A DNA stretch of 64,000 nucleotides, taken from the NCBI GenBank assembly GCA_938042195.1, contig CALIRQ010000013.1, positions 1 to 64,000 on the forward strand. The letters run 5' to 3'. This DNA comes from an uncultured archaeon (GTDB taxonomy: Archaea; Thermoproteota; Bathyarchaeia; 40CM-2-53-6; CALIRQ01). The translations under genes were made by a program, and so were the position numbers. Below, one piece after another: positions 43,410 through 53,429 of the stretch. How positions within the stretch are numbered: the stretch's first letter is position 1; each line of letters opens with the position of its first letter. Below the pieces are notes generated by a model. The model had not been told where the DNA came from, ran no database searches, and saw nothing but the letters and a program-made list of their open reading frames with translations.

Positions 43410-45242
43410 TCAGGGCATTAGGACTATGCCCCTCCCGCTCTCGATCCTAAACCTCATCCAATCCGTCTCGTAGCCCCCGGGCATCTTCACCACCCGAATC
43501 CTCCTCGCCCTGACGCCCCCCTCCTCGAATGCGTCCATTTCTATCACCCCGTCCGATATCGCTTCAAGTTTAGATAGGATCTCCGATCCCGCGCTCGTAT
43601 CGATTGTGAAGAAGAAGCTTCCGCCAAATCCCTTTACCTTTGCGCCAATGGCGTGAACAAAATTCACCAAGGAGTCCAACCTCACTATGTTCGTAATCGG
43701 CGTGATCGAGTCGAAGAGCAGATCCGCGCCATCCCTTAACTCCGATAAGCAACTGGATATGGTTATGGCCATTCCAGTCAAATCGCTAGCGGAGGCTACG
43801 GAATATTTCTCGAGTGATGCCCTTCCGGCCATCTGGGAGTAACAATCTATGAATATTAACCTTCCATCCGCTGGTAGGCCGAATCTGCGCATATCCTCCC
43901 TCACCTCGCTCGGGAAGGCGACGGTGGTGATGATCATAGAAACTTTACCCATCCTAATATTGTAGGATGCTAAGTGCTCCAATAAGAGGGTCTTCCCGGA
44001 TCCTGAATTCCCCTTTATCATCACGATGGATGGCCTCGGGATATTCTTGAGGATCTCGTCCAATGGCTTTGGCCTCCTGCCCCTAAGGCGAGCGGTTGCG
44101 ATGGCCGCGAGGACCGAGATTGGTGTGGCGAGGGCGAGATAGGGGGAGTAGAATACGATAGGGGAGAGGATGAGGGATTCGCTCATGGGACGGCTCAAGA
44201 TAAAGGAGAACCTCTGGCTTGGGGAGTAAACCCAGCCGAGGATGGGGGGGTGGATCGAGACCTCGACATGGATCAAGCCTTCGGGCACGTCCTTGGCGGA
44301 GAAGATGCCATCTTGGGATGAGTTCCCGGAGAGTATCGGGATGGAATCGAGGAATAGCTTGACCTCCGCCCCCTCCACGGGCCTGCCCAAGGGATCCTTA
44401 ATGATAAGGGCCAAATCGTGGAGCTTACAGTTCAGGTCCAAGCTCTGGGCGCTCGTTGGCGAGAAGTTATCGTTCCTATAAACCTCGACCCCCCTGAAGC
44501 TGGCCCTTATTGAGTAAAGGGCGCCCTTTGATGCCTGGAGGAAATAAGCTAGGCTATGCCCCGTGGAGTTTGAGAATCCCTGCCAGATCGGGAGCCGATC
44601 CTGCCAAATCGTTATATTGACCCCGCTGACCGGTAGCCCTGCAGAGTTTAACGCCCTCATTGATATGACCACGTAGCCCTCCTCCAAGAGGGGTAGGACC
44701 ACTTGGGTTGGCGCCGATCTTCCACCCCAATACAGAATCACGTTTACATCCAAGGGGACCTCCTTGGCGGCGACGGATAGCCTTATGGTGGATCCAGGCT
44801 TGAATATATGCTCGACCGGGGCGTAGAAGTAGAAGGGCTGTACCCTCACATCGATCGGCACCCTTACGCTAAGATCTATTATGGTCTCCTCCCTCCCATC
44901 CTTAGCAACCTCCGAGAGCGATATGAGCACCCTGCCGACTGTGGGCTCGGTGGCGCTCATCCAGAGCTTTATTTGCAACGTACCCCTTATGGGGAGGGCC
45001 ACGCTCAGGTAGGGATGCAGATAAAAGTTGATCCCACCGAGGGCGGTGGCTCTTTGCTCAACCCCCTTGGGCAATTCGTTGCTAAGGATCCTGCCCTCGA
45101 ACACTCCAACCCTATAATCCGTATGGGCGTAAAGCTCTAATATTGGGGGGCTTGGTGCAGCGTGGGCCCTCGCGCTAAATAGCGCCAACAACGCCAGCAT
45201 CAAAGCGCTGAGCAAGAGGGCCCTACGTGCCAGCCGGGGCAA
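43410..45242 (-). CDS. Secreted beta domains + TM + cytoplasmic RecA/KaiC-like ATPase
   Basis: A 610-residue receptor-like fusion. A signal peptide (LLLSALMLALLALFSARAHA) is followed by about 330 residues of beta-sandwich type sequence, including Ig-like or carboxypeptidase-regulatory-like repeats (SGVNITIWQDRLP, EGAEVKLFLDSIP). A TM region near 370-390 (LALATPISVLAAIATARLRG) leads to a cytoplasmic ATPase: Walker A VMIKGNSGSGKTLLLEHLA and Walker B DLLFDSITPI. The layout suggests outside-to-inside signalling, or a surface motor. It lies opposite a soluble KaiC-like gene and next to the archaeosortase. No known named family. Confidence 0.8.
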   Translation of the reverse strand: MPRLARRALLLSALMLALLALFSARAHAAPSPPILELYAHTDYRVGVFEGRILSNELPKGVEQRATALGGINFYLHPYLSVALPIRGTLQIKLWMSATEPTVGRVLISLSEVAKDGREETIIDLSVRVPIDVRVQPFYFYAPVEHIFKPGSTIRLSVAAKEVPLDVNVILYWGGRSAPTQVVLPLLEEGYVVISMRALNSAGLPVSGVNITIWQDRLPIWQGFSNSTGHSLAYFLQASKGALYSIRASFRGVEVYRNDNFSPTSAQSLDLNCKLHDLALIIKDPLGRPVEGAEVKLFLDSIPILSGNSSQDGIFSAKDVPEGLIHVEVSIHPPILGWVYSPSQRFSFILSRPMSESLILSPIVFYSPYLALATPISVLAAIATARLRGRRPKPLDEILKNIPRPSIVMIKGNSGSGKTLLLEHLASYNIRMGKVSMIITTVAFPSEVREDMRRFGLPADGRLIFIDCYSQMAGRASLEKYSVASASDLTGMAITISSCLSELRDGADLLFDSITPITNIVRLDSLVNFVHAIGAKVKGFGGSFFFTIDTSAGSEILSKLEAISDGVIEMDAFEEGGVRARRIRVVKMPGGYETDWMRFRIESGRGIVLMP

Positions 45243-45379
45243 ACCCTGTCCACCTTCGAAATCCGTTAGTTGGATGGTATTCGCTCTCTCTCCGCTTTAT
45301 TTATTTTTTAGGGAAGCTTGTTCCGCTTGGCCATTTGATATTTTACTAACGAAATGGCTATGTTTTTAAGGCCAAGCCG

Positions 45380-46414
45380 ATGGACCAAGAGCGATGCCAA
45401 ATGCCATCGAGGATCCGCTCTTGGAGCGCCCTTCGCCTCTCGCCAAGCGAACTATTGTTGCTCTCATCCCTCCTTCCGCTGGCGGCCTTATGCGCCCATG
45501 ACCCCGAATCCTTCAGGCTCGCTTGGAACGAGGGGAGGGGAGGACTGATCTTCGTGGCTTTCTTCGCGATATTCGAATGGCTCTTGGAGGGGAGGGCCCT
45601 GCGGAAGGAGCCGACCAAGAGGGGCCTCATGGCCTACGCAGTATTATTGGCCTCAATATCGGCCTTCTATGGGGCTCGGTATTCCCTTGGCCTAGGGGAA
45701 TGGCTCGCATCAGTAGCGGAGGGCCATGGGATCCCCGGGACTCTCAACTGGATTTGGATGTGGGAATATATCGCCTTCAGCATTTATTTGATCGGCGTGA
45801 TCTCGGCCCTATTCGGCCCCGGGGCGCTGAGGAGGCTTTGCGCCGGGCCCATATACGGGATCGGGATGGCCTCCATATTATTCCTCGACGCCCTATTCCC
45901 CTACGAATCAATAGGCCCGCTCCATTCGATGGCTTTGGTGATAGTAAGGATGGTGGTGGCCTTGGCGCCGCTGGCCGGTATAAAGCTGATAGACATCCCC
46001 TCGATGTCCGTCCCAAGGCCATCCCTGCGCTACTCTGGGAACTCCCTATGGGTTTGGGGGAAGAATGGGTTCATCATACTCGGGATAAATTGGCCATGCG
46101 TTGGCGTCCTGAGCATGCTGATATATTCCTTGATAATAGCCCTGCTCATGATAAAGCTGGATGCCCCCTTCGGGAGAAAGCTCGTTTATGCCATATTCGG
46201 CGCCATAGGCACCTTCGCGATCAACATCCTCAGGATCTTCGCCATAGTATATTATACGGCCTTCATAAGCATCGATATCAAGATATTCCATGAGCTCATT
46301 GGGGAAGCCCTATTCTTGGCTTGGGTCTCGGCCTTCTTGGCCATCATAGTGGTCGTTGAGAACCGGATCGCCAGGGTTGGAGCGGCGATCCCCAAGCTCT
46401 CGGCCGGCCCATGA
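45380..46414 (+). CDS. Archaeosortase/exosortase-family membrane transpeptidase
   Basis: A polytopic membrane protein of 344 residues with about nine TM segments. The family catalytic residues appear in order: Cys in GINWPCVGVLSML (near 240), Arg in INILRIFAIV (near 285) and His in IFHELIGEALFLAW (near 304). Archaeosortases cut and lipid-anchor surface proteins with a C-terminal sorting tag. The neighbouring secreted proteins are candidate substrates or partners, but neither shows a clear PGF-CTERM tail. Long divergent intergenic DNA (45243-45379) with A/T blocks holds its promoter. Confidence 0.85.
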   Translation: MDQERCQMPSRIRSWSALRLSPSELLLLSSLLPLAALCAHDPESFRLAWNEGRGGLIFVAFFAIFEWLLEGRALRKEPTKRGLMAYAVLLASISAFYGARYSLGLGEWLASVAEGHGIPGTLNWIWMWEYIAFSIYLIGVISALFGPGALRRLCAGPIYGIGMASILFLDALFPYESIGPLHSMALVIVRMVVALAPLAGIKLIDIPSMSVPRPSLRYSGNSLWVWGKNGFIILGINWPCVGVLSMLIYSLIIALLMIKLDAPFGRKLVYAIFGAIGTFAINILRIFAIVYYTAFISIDIKIFHELIGEALFLAWVSAFLAIIVVVENRIARVGAAIPKLSAGP

Positions 46415-46535
46415 GCTACATTAATTCATTTTCTTGTAAAATTTGAGCGGGGCCCGCTCCAGTTTTGGATAGCATCATATTATGAACGCTTTATCTCCGA
46501 TCGCTCCCATGACTTGGGAAATGGGGGCCCGCTAA

Positions 46536-49500
46536 ATGAACCACGGGGCTTTGAAGGCAAGGCGCCGCTTCGCCATTTTCCTACTTCTCTTGATCTTGCC
46601 TTGGCCCCTCCCCTCGATCCAAGCGCCCGGAGCGGTTCGCTTCTACGTCCCGCCTTTGGACGGGAAATTCCCGAAGGATGCCTTCTCCCCCGGCACGGAA
46701 TACCCCAAGGCCGGCAACTTAAGCCTCCCCGCCGTAGAAGGCGCAAGGAGGGTCGTAGCGATCCTCGTTGACTTCCGGGACCTCAACCACACGAAGAGCA
46801 AAGAGGAAATGAGGGACGTAGTATTCAGGCAGATGGATGCCTATTGGAGGGAAGTTTCCTATGGGACCATCTGGATCGAAGGGGACGTTACCGATTGGTT
46901 GAAGCTCGATCGAAGCATGAACTATTATGGGGAGGACTTCGGCATGATAGATACCAATGGCTTGGAGCTCGTTAGAGATGCCATCTCCAAGGCGGATCCT
47001 TGGGTCGATTTCTCGAGGTATGACCATGTGCTGATAATCCATGCCGGTTGCGGCCAAGAGTCCTCCTACAATCCGTTCGATATATGGTCCGTCCATTATT
47101 TCTCCATATATCCCCCTATATTCGCCGATGGCGTAAGGATAACTTCGGCATCGGTCGCCCCGGAAATGGAGAGAGATGGGGTTTCGCTTGGGACGATCGC
47201 TCATGAATTTGGGCACGCTCTCGGTCTACCCGACCTCTACGATGTCAATCACGTAGATCCCGGGCACTTCGTTGACGGATGGTGCGTCATGGGAACCGGC
47301 TCTAAGAACGGAAATCCGAGGGGATCGATGCCACCCCACCCGATGATCTGGTGCAAGATCAAGCTCGGATGGGTGAAGGACTCCAACGTGATCACGGTCA
47401 GGGCTGGGGAGTACGCCAATGTGACCCTACAGCCATCAGAGCTGAAGGCATCCGGCCACCTCGCGATAAAGCTGCCGCTCTCAGATGGGCGATATTATCT
47501 GGTGGAGGCGAGGCAGAGGATTGGATTCGATGCGAGCCTCCCGAATTACGGCGTATTGATCAGTCTGATCGATGAATCTCGAAGAAGCGGAAATGGGATC
47601 GTGAGGTTGCTCAACGCAGATCCCACCAGGCCCAGCCTCTCGAACGCTTCCTTCAAACCATCCCAGGAGTTCAGGGATGCTGATAATGGTATAAGCGTTT
47701 CCATAGCATCCCAGCACAATTTTTCTTTCGTCGTTATCGTCAATAGGAAGGGTCCGGTGCCCGATTTGAGAATAGAGGCGCTGAGGATCGATCCGAGGTT
47801 GCCGAGGGCCGGAGATAACGTGACGATAGCGATCGAAATAAAGAACGTCGGTAGCGCAAGGGCCGACTCATTTCGCTTTAGGCTCCATATCGATAATGAG
47901 CTCATCCGAGAGATGGAGCTATCCCTTGGGCCAAGCGAGGCAATGGAGGTTAAGGCTTATTGGATCGCGAAGCCCGGCGAGCATTTGTTGTGGGCGATCG
48001 TCAACGAAGGGGGGGATATCCCCGAGGGCAACTTGAGCGATAATAGGGCGGAGCTCAAGGTGACGGTTGGGGTCCTGCTGGCGCTGAAGGGCTTGAGCCC
48101 CGGTACCATAGTTAAGATCGACGGCGAGCCATATGAGGCCGGATCGAGTGGCGAGGTGATGCTCATGGTCAGCCCGGGCCATCATGAAATCGAGGTCCCG
48201 CTCATGAGGGAGCAGGGGGGCTTAAGGAAGATATTCTCCAAATGGAGCGATGGGGAGACATCGAACCCTAGGAGGATTGCCGTTGAGAGCGATACAGTGA
48301 TGGAGGCGCTTTATAGGAAGCAATATCTGATCGCGGTTGAAGCGAATGGGGGGATGGCCTCCGGCGGTGGATGGTACGATGAGGGCTCGAGGGTTCAGGT
48401 AAACGCGCAATCCATTTGCCAGATAGAGGATGGGAGGTGGAGGAAGTTATTCATTGGGTGGTCTGGCGATTCGCATGAAAGGGAACCATCGATAACGATC
48501 CTAGCGGATGGGCCCCGCAGGCTCGTTGCGAATTGGAGGGATCAATTCTTCCTCGAGGTCCGATCCCAATTCGGGAACCCCTCCGGGTCCGGATGGTATG
48601 ATAGCGGTTCCACGGCCAGCATCCGAGTCGATCGGGTGATCGAGCTCGGGAATGGGACGAGGAGGGTGTTCGTTGAATGGGGTGGGGATTTGAAGATCGC
48701 CTCCAACGAGGCTATGGTGCGGATGGATGGGCCGAAGACCGCCATTGCGAAATGGAAAACGCAGTACGAAGTGGCCATATCCGCGGTCGGTATGCCGAAT
48801 GATGCCATTCTCAACATAACCATAAACGGGGATTTGCATAAGTTCATTGGCGACCCCATACGCGGATGGTTCGATGCGGATTCCGAGATGAGGTTCGACT
48901 TGGAGCCAAAGGCGATAAAGAGGTTGTGGATGAGCTGGGAATTTGATCATTGGAGGAACTCCAAGAGCTTGAAGGTCGCATCGCCGCTCAGATTGATCGC
49001 CCCGGAGAACATAACCGGGGTATTCGTCGCCAGAAGCCTTTGCGTGATCTACACGGCGCTATATGGCACGCCGTTGATGCAGGAGGCGGACCTCCTGAGG
49101 AGGTTCAGGGATGAGAGCGTTCTTTCCACGTTCATAGGCAAGCGCTTCTTCTCGGCCTTTGACCCCCTTTACTATTCCTTCAGCCCATCCCTCTCCTATG
49201 GGGTTTCGAGGAACGATTGGGTGAAATCCGCGACCGCTCTCCTCCTCTTCCCGTTGGTCAAGTCCCTCTACCTCGCTGCCTCCCTTCAATCGGCTTTGGG
49301 GCTGAGCAGCGACTTTGGCGTCATACTGAGCGGCATCGTAATCACCTTCTTGATAGGGAGCTTGTACTTCGCACCATTGATAGCCCTCATATTCTTCGGC
49401 CTCAGGAGCCATACGGATATATCGGGCGCTCTGAAGAAATCGTTCGCATTCTTCTTCTACTCCTTCGCCTTGACAGCGTCAATAATGATCCTCTCGGCCA

Positions 49501-49643
49501 TCCTGAGGCTGGAGGCCTCCGCGGCCTACGCGAGCCTCGCCTTTGCGATATCCTCAACCTTCTTGGCGGGCTTCGGGCTGATATATTCGATAGCGAGGCT
49601 CATTTTTAAACCGGAGGCCCGCGGCCAGGATATCCTTAAATAG
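46536..49643 (+). CDS. Large M6-family surface metalloprotease with CARDB and repeat domains
   Basis: A secreted or membrane-anchored protease of 1035 residues. A signal peptide ([19 protein letters not shown]) is followed by the M6 catalytic domain with [17 protein letters not shown] near residue 220 and the later [11 protein letters not shown] segment. CARDB sits near 405-505 ([20 protein letters not shown], ending [11 protein letters not shown]). Three repeats follow, each with a GWYDEGS-type motif ([32 protein letters not shown]). About four TM helices end it. No sorting tag is visible. It follows the archaeosortase gene by 120 bp. Confidence 0.88.
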   Translation: MNHGALKARRRFAIFLLLLILPWPLPSIQAPGAVRFYVPPLDGKFPKDAFSPGTEYPKAGNLSLPAVEGARRVVAILVDFRDLNHTKSKEEMRDVVFRQMDAYWREVSYGTIWIEGDVTDWLKLDRSMNYYGEDFGMIDTNGLELVRDAISKADPWVDFSRYDHVLIIHAGCGQESSYNPFDIWSVHYFSIYPPIFADGVRITSASVAPEMERDGVSLGTIAHEFGHALGLPDLYDVNHVDPGHFVDGWCVMGTGSKNGNPRGSMPPHPMIWCKIKLGWVKDSNVITVRAGEYANVTLQPSELKASGHLAIKLPLSDGRYYLVEARQRIGFDASLPNYGVLISLIDESRRSGNGIVRLLNADPTRPSLSNASFKPSQEFRDADNGISVSIASQHNFSFVVIVNRKGPVPDLRIEALRIDPRLPRAGDNVTIAIEIKNVGSARADSFRFRLHIDNELIREMELSLGPSEAMEVKAYWIAKPGEHLLWAIVNEGGDIPEGNLSDNRAELKVTVGVLLALKGLSPGTIVKIDGEPYEAGSSGEVMLMVSPGHHEIEVPLMREQGGLRKIFSKWSDGETSNPRRIAVESDTVMEALYRKQYLIAVEANGGMASGGGWYDEGSRVQVNAQSICQIEDGRWRKLFIGWSGDSHEREPSITILADGPRRLVANWRDQFFLEVRSQFGNPSGSGWYDSGSTASIRVDRVIELGNGTRRVFVEWGGDLKIASNEAMVRMDGPKTAIAKWKTQYEVAISAVGMPNDAILNITINGDLHKFIGDPIRGWFDADSEMRFDLEPKAIKRLWMSWEFDHWRNSKSLKVASPLRLIAPENITGVFVARSLCVIYTALYGTPLMQEADLLRRFRDESVLSTFIGKRFFSAFDPLYYSFSPSLSYGVSRNDWVKSATALLLFPLVKSLYLAASLQSALGLSSDFGVILSGIVITFLIGSLYFAPLIALIFFGLRSHTDISGALKKSFAFFFYSFALTASIMILSAILRLEASAAYASLAFAISSTFLAGFGLIYSIARLIFKPEARGQDILK

Positions 49644-49696
49644 GACCCGGTAGAAAAATAAGGGAGATAGCCATAGAGGAGAACCCGAAGGCGAAT

Positions 49697-50005
49697 ATGG
49701 CGGAAATATGCTCGGTTTGCGGTTTGCCGAAGGACCTCTGCGTTTGTGGAACAATCAGCATGGAGCAACAAGTCATAAGGATAAGGACCGAATCCAGGAG
49801 ATGGGGGAAGCCCATGACGATCATAGAGGGGATCGATCCTAAGAGCGTTGATCTGAAGGAGATCGCGGCCAAGCTCAAGAGCATGTGCGCATGCGGCGGT
49901 ACCGTGAAGAACGCGACGATAATGCTCCAAGGGGATCATAGGGAAAAGGCTAGGGAGATGCTGGCCAAGCTAGGTTTCCCCCAGAGTAGCATAGAAGTCC
50001 ATTAG
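49697..50005 (+). CDS. Translation initiation factor aIF1 (SUI1)
   Basis: A 102-residue SUI1-fold protein that monitors start-codon selection on the small ribosomal subunit. [34 protein letters not shown] and [18 protein letters not shown] are the conserved core. [15 protein letters not shown] cluster at the N-terminus suggests an extra metal site, as seen in archaeal aIF1. It has short upstream spacing (53 bp) to the M6 protease gene. Confidence 0.93.
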   Translation: MAEICSVCGLPKDLCVCGTISMEQQVIRIRTESRRWGKPMTIIEGIDPKSVDLKEIAAKLKSMCACGGTVKNATIMLQGDHREKAREMLAKLGFPQSSIEVH

Positions 50006-50035
50006 AGCCCAAGGCGCGATGAAGGCACCGGATCG

Positions 50036-50122
50036 ATGGAAAGGCTAATCCGGGTTATAGAGGTCAACGCGATCCTCAGATGGGGCCGCCGATCCGCGAG
50101 AGGGCTTCCCATCGAATTTTGA
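50036..50122 (+). CDS. Possible tiny ORF after aIF1
   Basis: Twenty-eight codons starting ATG 50036 and ending in RSARGLPIEF with TGA. The product is basic. Length and lack of a clear ribosome site make it weak; nothing else is evident in 50006-50135. Confidence 0.2.
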   Translation: MERLIRVIEVNAILRWGRRSARGLPIEF

Positions 50123-50135
50123 TCGGGATTGGGCC

Positions 50136-51077
50136 CTAGGCGTTTATGGAGAGGGCATCCTTCAAACCCTTATATCGGTTCCTGACTGTGACCTCCGTCA
50201 CGTTGGCGACCTCGGCTATCTCCTTCTGCGTCTTCTTCTCCCCCTCCAAGACGCAGGCCACATAGATGGCGGCGGCTGCTAGGCCCATCGGATCCTTTCC
50301 CGCTATAACGCCTTTCTCCTTCGCCATATTTATGACCTCTATCGCCCTCCTTTGGGTCTTCATATCTATCCCCGCCTTAGAGGCGATCTTGGAGACGCAC
50401 CTGATAGGGTCCTCGACCGGCATCTTCAGGTTCAATTCCCTCAGCAATAGCCTATAGCATCGAGCTATGTCCTTTTTCCTCATCCTGCTCGCCTCGGCCA
50501 TGTCCTTCAGGGTCCTCGGGGTCTCCGAGAGTCTACAGGCCGCATAGAGCGAGGCGGCTGCTATGCCGGCTATGGACCTGCCCCTCACCAAGCCCCCCTC
50601 CAGGGCCTTCCTATATATGACGGCGGCTCTCTCCTTTAGGGAGGGCGGTATGTGGAGCTTATCGGCCAGCCTATCGATCTCGGCCATCGCTTGAGCTAGG
50701 TTCCTATCCTCGGAGGAGTGGACTCTCGTCCTCATCTGCCATTTCCTGAGCTTCAACATTTCGAGCTTGGTGGATAGCGGTAGCTGCCTTCCATACGCAT
50801 CCCTATCAACCCTCTCTATGACTGTGGAGAGGCCCTTGTCGTGTATGGAGAACGAAGTCGGGATCCCAACCCTGCCCCGCTCATCCCTTTCCTCCTTCGT
50901 GAAGGCCCTCCATTCCGGGCCTTGGTTGAGGGCGTGCTCGCTTATGACGAGGCCGCAATCGCGGCAGATGACTTCTCCCTGCTCGTAATCCTCAACTAGG
51001 TTCGCGCTACCGCATTCTGGGCATGAGGAAACCTTCCTTTGCCCTATCCTTGGGTGAAGCCCCCCTTCGGATCCCAA
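50136..51077 (-). CDS. tfb: Transcription initiation factor TFB
   Basis: It bridges TBP at the TATA box and RNA polymerase. The 313 residues have an N-terminal zinc ribbon (CPECGSANLVEDYEQGEVICR with DCG), the B-reader/linker region RAFTKEERDERGRVGIPTS, and two cyclin repeats (about 115-205 and 210-305), including YRKALEGGLVRGRSIAGIAA and MGLAAAAIYVACVLEGEKKT with the helix-turn-helix AEVANVTEVTVRNRYK that reads the BRE. A strong TATA box lies about 60 bp upstream. It diverges from the tRNA-Gln gene. Confidence 0.97.
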   Translation of the reverse strand: MGSEGGLHPRIGQRKVSSCPECGSANLVEDYEQGEVICRDCGLVISEHALNQGPEWRAFTKEERDERGRVGIPTSFSIHDKGLSTVIERVDRDAYGRQLPLSTKLEMLKLRKWQMRTRVHSSEDRNLAQAMAEIDRLADKLHIPPSLKERAAVIYRKALEGGLVRGRSIAGIAAASLYAACRLSETPRTLKDMAEASRMRKKDIARCYRLLLRELNLKMPVEDPIRCVSKIASKAGIDMKTQRRAIEVINMAKEKGVIAGKDPMGLAAAAIYVACVLEGEKKTQKEIAEVANVTEVTVRNRYKGLKDALSINA

Positions 51078-51130
51078 GCATCATCGCCCTCCCCGGCCCC
51101 TTGTACCGGAGGGCGAAGCGGATAAATCGA

Positions 51131-51147
51131 TAGTATATAAATATTTC
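51131..51147 (-). promoter_or_regulatory. TATA box of the TFB gene
   Basis: On the minus strand the sequence AAATATTTATATACTA is a strong TATA box, predicting transcription start near 51110 and a leader of about 35 nt before the TFB ATG at 51077. Confidence 0.6.
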
Positions 51148-51235
51148 CCTTTTGGAGCCCCTCAAGAGGCCCCTCCCTGAAGGAAAAGCGATAATCCATG
51201 TTCGCTAAGGAGGGCTATTCGCATCCCTCCGATAT

Positions 51236-51245
51236 GGTTAAATTT
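51236..51245 (+). promoter_or_regulatory. TATA box of the tRNA-Gln gene
   Basis: GGTTAAATTT lies about 35-43 bp before the tRNA 5' end at 51279, an acceptable distance for an archaeal tRNA promoter with a short 5' leader removed by RNase P. Confidence 0.5.
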
Positions 51246-51278
51246 CCACATCGAATTGTCTCCCACGGCCCGGGGAGA

Positions 51279-51417
51279 AGCCCGGTGGAGCGGTCGAATC
51301 CCGCGCCGAGTGTAGCGGCCAAGCATAGCAATGGCCACGATCAGGCCACTATAGGGCTCTGGATCCCCCTTGAGGGGAAACCTGCCGACGGGAGTTCGAA
51401 TCTCCCCCGGGCTACCA
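51279..51417 (+). tRNA. tRNA-Gln(CTG) interrupted by three introns, CCA encoded
   Basis: Acceptor AGCCCGG (51279-51285) pairs with CCGGGCT (51407-51413), then A73 and CCA (51415-51417). Removing three insertions gives a perfect cloverleaf. Intron 1 (51288-51309, 22 nt) lies between positions 9 and 10. Intron 2 (51331-51354, 24 nt, with TGGCC/GGCCA stem) splits the anticodon stem at 29/30. Intron 3 (51363-51379, 17 nt, with CCCC-ttga-GGGG) is at the canonical 37/38 site. The mature anticodon stem is GCAGG/CCTGC, the loop CTCTGGA and the anticodon CTG (51359-51361). The T arm GGGAG-TTCGAAT-CTCCC is uninterrupted. Confidence 0.88.
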
Positions 51418-51476
51418 CTCGGTTCTGCAGAATATACCATCGCTTTCAACGGTGGAGGGCATCAAGGGACTCCCGC

Positions 51477-52796
51477 CTAATCCATTCCCTGAGCCCGGCC
51501 CAGGGCTTCGAGCTGGGCCCCATCCTCGCCATTGGGGCCCATGACGACCCTATGGGACTCCGCCATAGCATCCTCGACTAGGATCGCCTCCGGGTCCAGC
51601 TCCAGCGAACGCGCGAACTCCTTCAGCATCTCGAGCTTCGAAGCCCTCGCCTTTGGCTTGATGCAAAGCCCGGAGCGGGCATAGATCAGCCGGAGCCTCT
51701 CCACGCCGAGCATCTTAACCTCCGCAAAGCTGTCCAGCTTATGGCCCATCATATACTCGATGACATCCCTATTGACGCCCAAAGCGGCCAGCTGCGTCCG
51801 GAAGAACTTGCAGATGCTATGGGGTCGGAGCTCATATCGAGGCGGGGGCGAGAGGTCGATGAGGCCGGCCTTGAGGAGGAGATCATGATCCTATGACCCC
51901 GCCCGGGGTCAGCGGCTGAATCCCCCGGGCCCGCTCGTTCCGGAAGAGCGGGGAATCGTCATGGATCTCCTCCGCCGTATTTTCCCTCCCCCTTCCCTCG
52001 AGGTAAAGCCTCAGATCGGCCGCCTCCTGTCCCAGAAATGTATCATACTCGCGTATTTGCCCCTTGTCATCTCTGCCTCCAAATGGACATGGATGGGCAA
52101 TATGCCCCCCTCCAAATCCTCCTCAACATGGCGATATTTGAGGCGGACCAAGGCCCCGACCCTGAATCCCCGCAGGGCCAGGCAGGAGATTATGGCCTTC
52201 CCGCGAAGATCGGCGACATCCATGAGTCTTGCGAGCTCCTCTTGGGTTGGAACGCGATCGCTATAGATGACCCGCCTCGAAAGCGCATATGGCAGCAAGC
52301 CTCGCGCCATTCGCTCGATAGAGCCCTGACGCCCTTGATTGCTGATCGTACCAGGGGCAAGCCCAGAGGCCTTAAGGTCGAGGGCGAAGCTATCGAGCCG
52401 ATTGGCGTGATCGTTAATGAAATCCATTTTGAGGTTTTCCATCCGGCCTGAGGCATTCCTCGATCCCTTCATCCGGTCCCTTGCCAATCCATTTGCAGAA
52501 GCGATGGATCCCATACATGTATTGGTATAGCGTGGCCCTCGATCCCGAGTTCGAGAGCATGATCCTCTTGGCGAGCTCCATCGCGGCTCGGCTTTGGAGC
52601 GTAAACTCGATCAGCGCCGGCATCTTCGATGAGAAGGCCTCGATGATCCACTCCAGAAGCCTCCGCTCCCCAGGGGATCGGGGCGCAGGCAGTATCAGCG
52701 CGAAGGGGCGATGGAGCCTCCGGCCGATCGGGCCATGGGCTATCCGAATGGCAAAGGCCCATCAGGCTTGGGCCTCAGGATCAGCTCCGATCCCAT
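51477..52796 (-). pseudogene. Decayed tyrosine-recombinase integrase
   Basis: A minus-strand integrase broken by at least three frameshifts, pointing at the tRNA-Gln gene. From the 5' end: MGSELILRPKPDGPLPFG, then LILPAPRSPGERRLLEWIIE and the SAM-like segment TLYQYMYGIHRFCKWIGKGP, the Arg-I box ALRGFRVGALVRLKYRHV, then a fragment ending HDDSPLFRNERARGIQPLTP, and finally RPHSICKFFRTQLAALGVNR and HKLDSFAEVKMLGVERLRLI. The HxxR box reads HSIC (Arg to Cys) and the expected nucleophile region (TYHD-like in relatives) reads SFAE (Tyr to Phe), so it would be inactive even if the frames were joined. The tRNA 3' end lies 60 bp away. Confidence 0.82.
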
Positions 52797-52928
52797 CCGG
52801 CTAACAGCCCTCCCCCCTCCGACCGGCCTTAATGGCCGGCTCCAATTTGAAGAGACGGGCTCCGGGGAGGCGAAGGCATTCGCCCGGCCTCCAATTAGGG
52901 ATGCAAACCTTAAGGCTGCAAAACCGAG

Positions 52929-53429
52929 TTGGAGAGCGCAAAGGTTATCATATCGAATGCCCTGAAGACATGCGGAATTGGTGTGGGTCTTACCATGAAG
53001 GAAAGGATAATTGAAATGAGCAAAAGCTTTCCGGCCAGATTTGAAGAGCAAAAAGATGGAACCCTCCTTCTGGAATCCAAAATAGCGGAGAGGAAAGCCT
53101 TCCTTTCGAAAAGGGCCTTGATCTACCGGGCGAGGTTAAGGGTTGATGAGGAAAGGAGGGCGATCAGGTTCTTCGAGACCCTTGAGGAGACCGGATTCGG
53201 GATCACCGGCGCGGGATCCGATGATATAAGCTCGGGTTTTGGATTAAAAAAGGAAACCTATAAGATAACTGGGAAGCGGAGGGAAGGTAGCATAGAGGAG
53301 CTCTCGAAGCTGTTCGGGAAGGAGTACAAGTACTCATGGGATTATTCCCGGTTGAGGGAGGCCATTCGGCGCGAGGCCGAAGGAGCCGGTTATGCCTTCT
53401 CAATATGCTTAACGGAGGGGGATATTTGA
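52929..53429 (+). CDS. Hypothetical protein beside the integrase remnant
   Basis: A soluble 166-residue protein, mixed alpha/beta, from TTG 52929 or ATG 52995 (MKERIIEMSKSFPARFEEQK). EEQKDGTLLLESKIAERKAF and RLRVDEERRAIRFFETLEET look like a beta-alpha domain. The second half has YKITGKRREGSIEELSKLFG and a charged C-terminus. I do not recognise it. A TATA-like AACCTTAAGG lies about 15-25 bp before the TTG. It could belong to the former integrated element or to the host. Confidence 0.55.
   Translation: MESAKVIISNALKTCGIGVGLTMKERIIEMSKSFPARFEEQKDGTLLLESKIAERKAFLSKRALIYRARLRVDEERRAIRFFETLEETGFGITGAGSDDISSGFGLKKETYKITGKRREGSIEELSKLFGKEYKYSWDYSRLREAIRREAEGAGYAFSICLTEGDI

Noticed and set aside
52469-52762. 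Frame overlapping the integrase remnant
   Set aside because: A different frame over the same bases carries the recognisable integrase N-terminal and SAM-like sequence.
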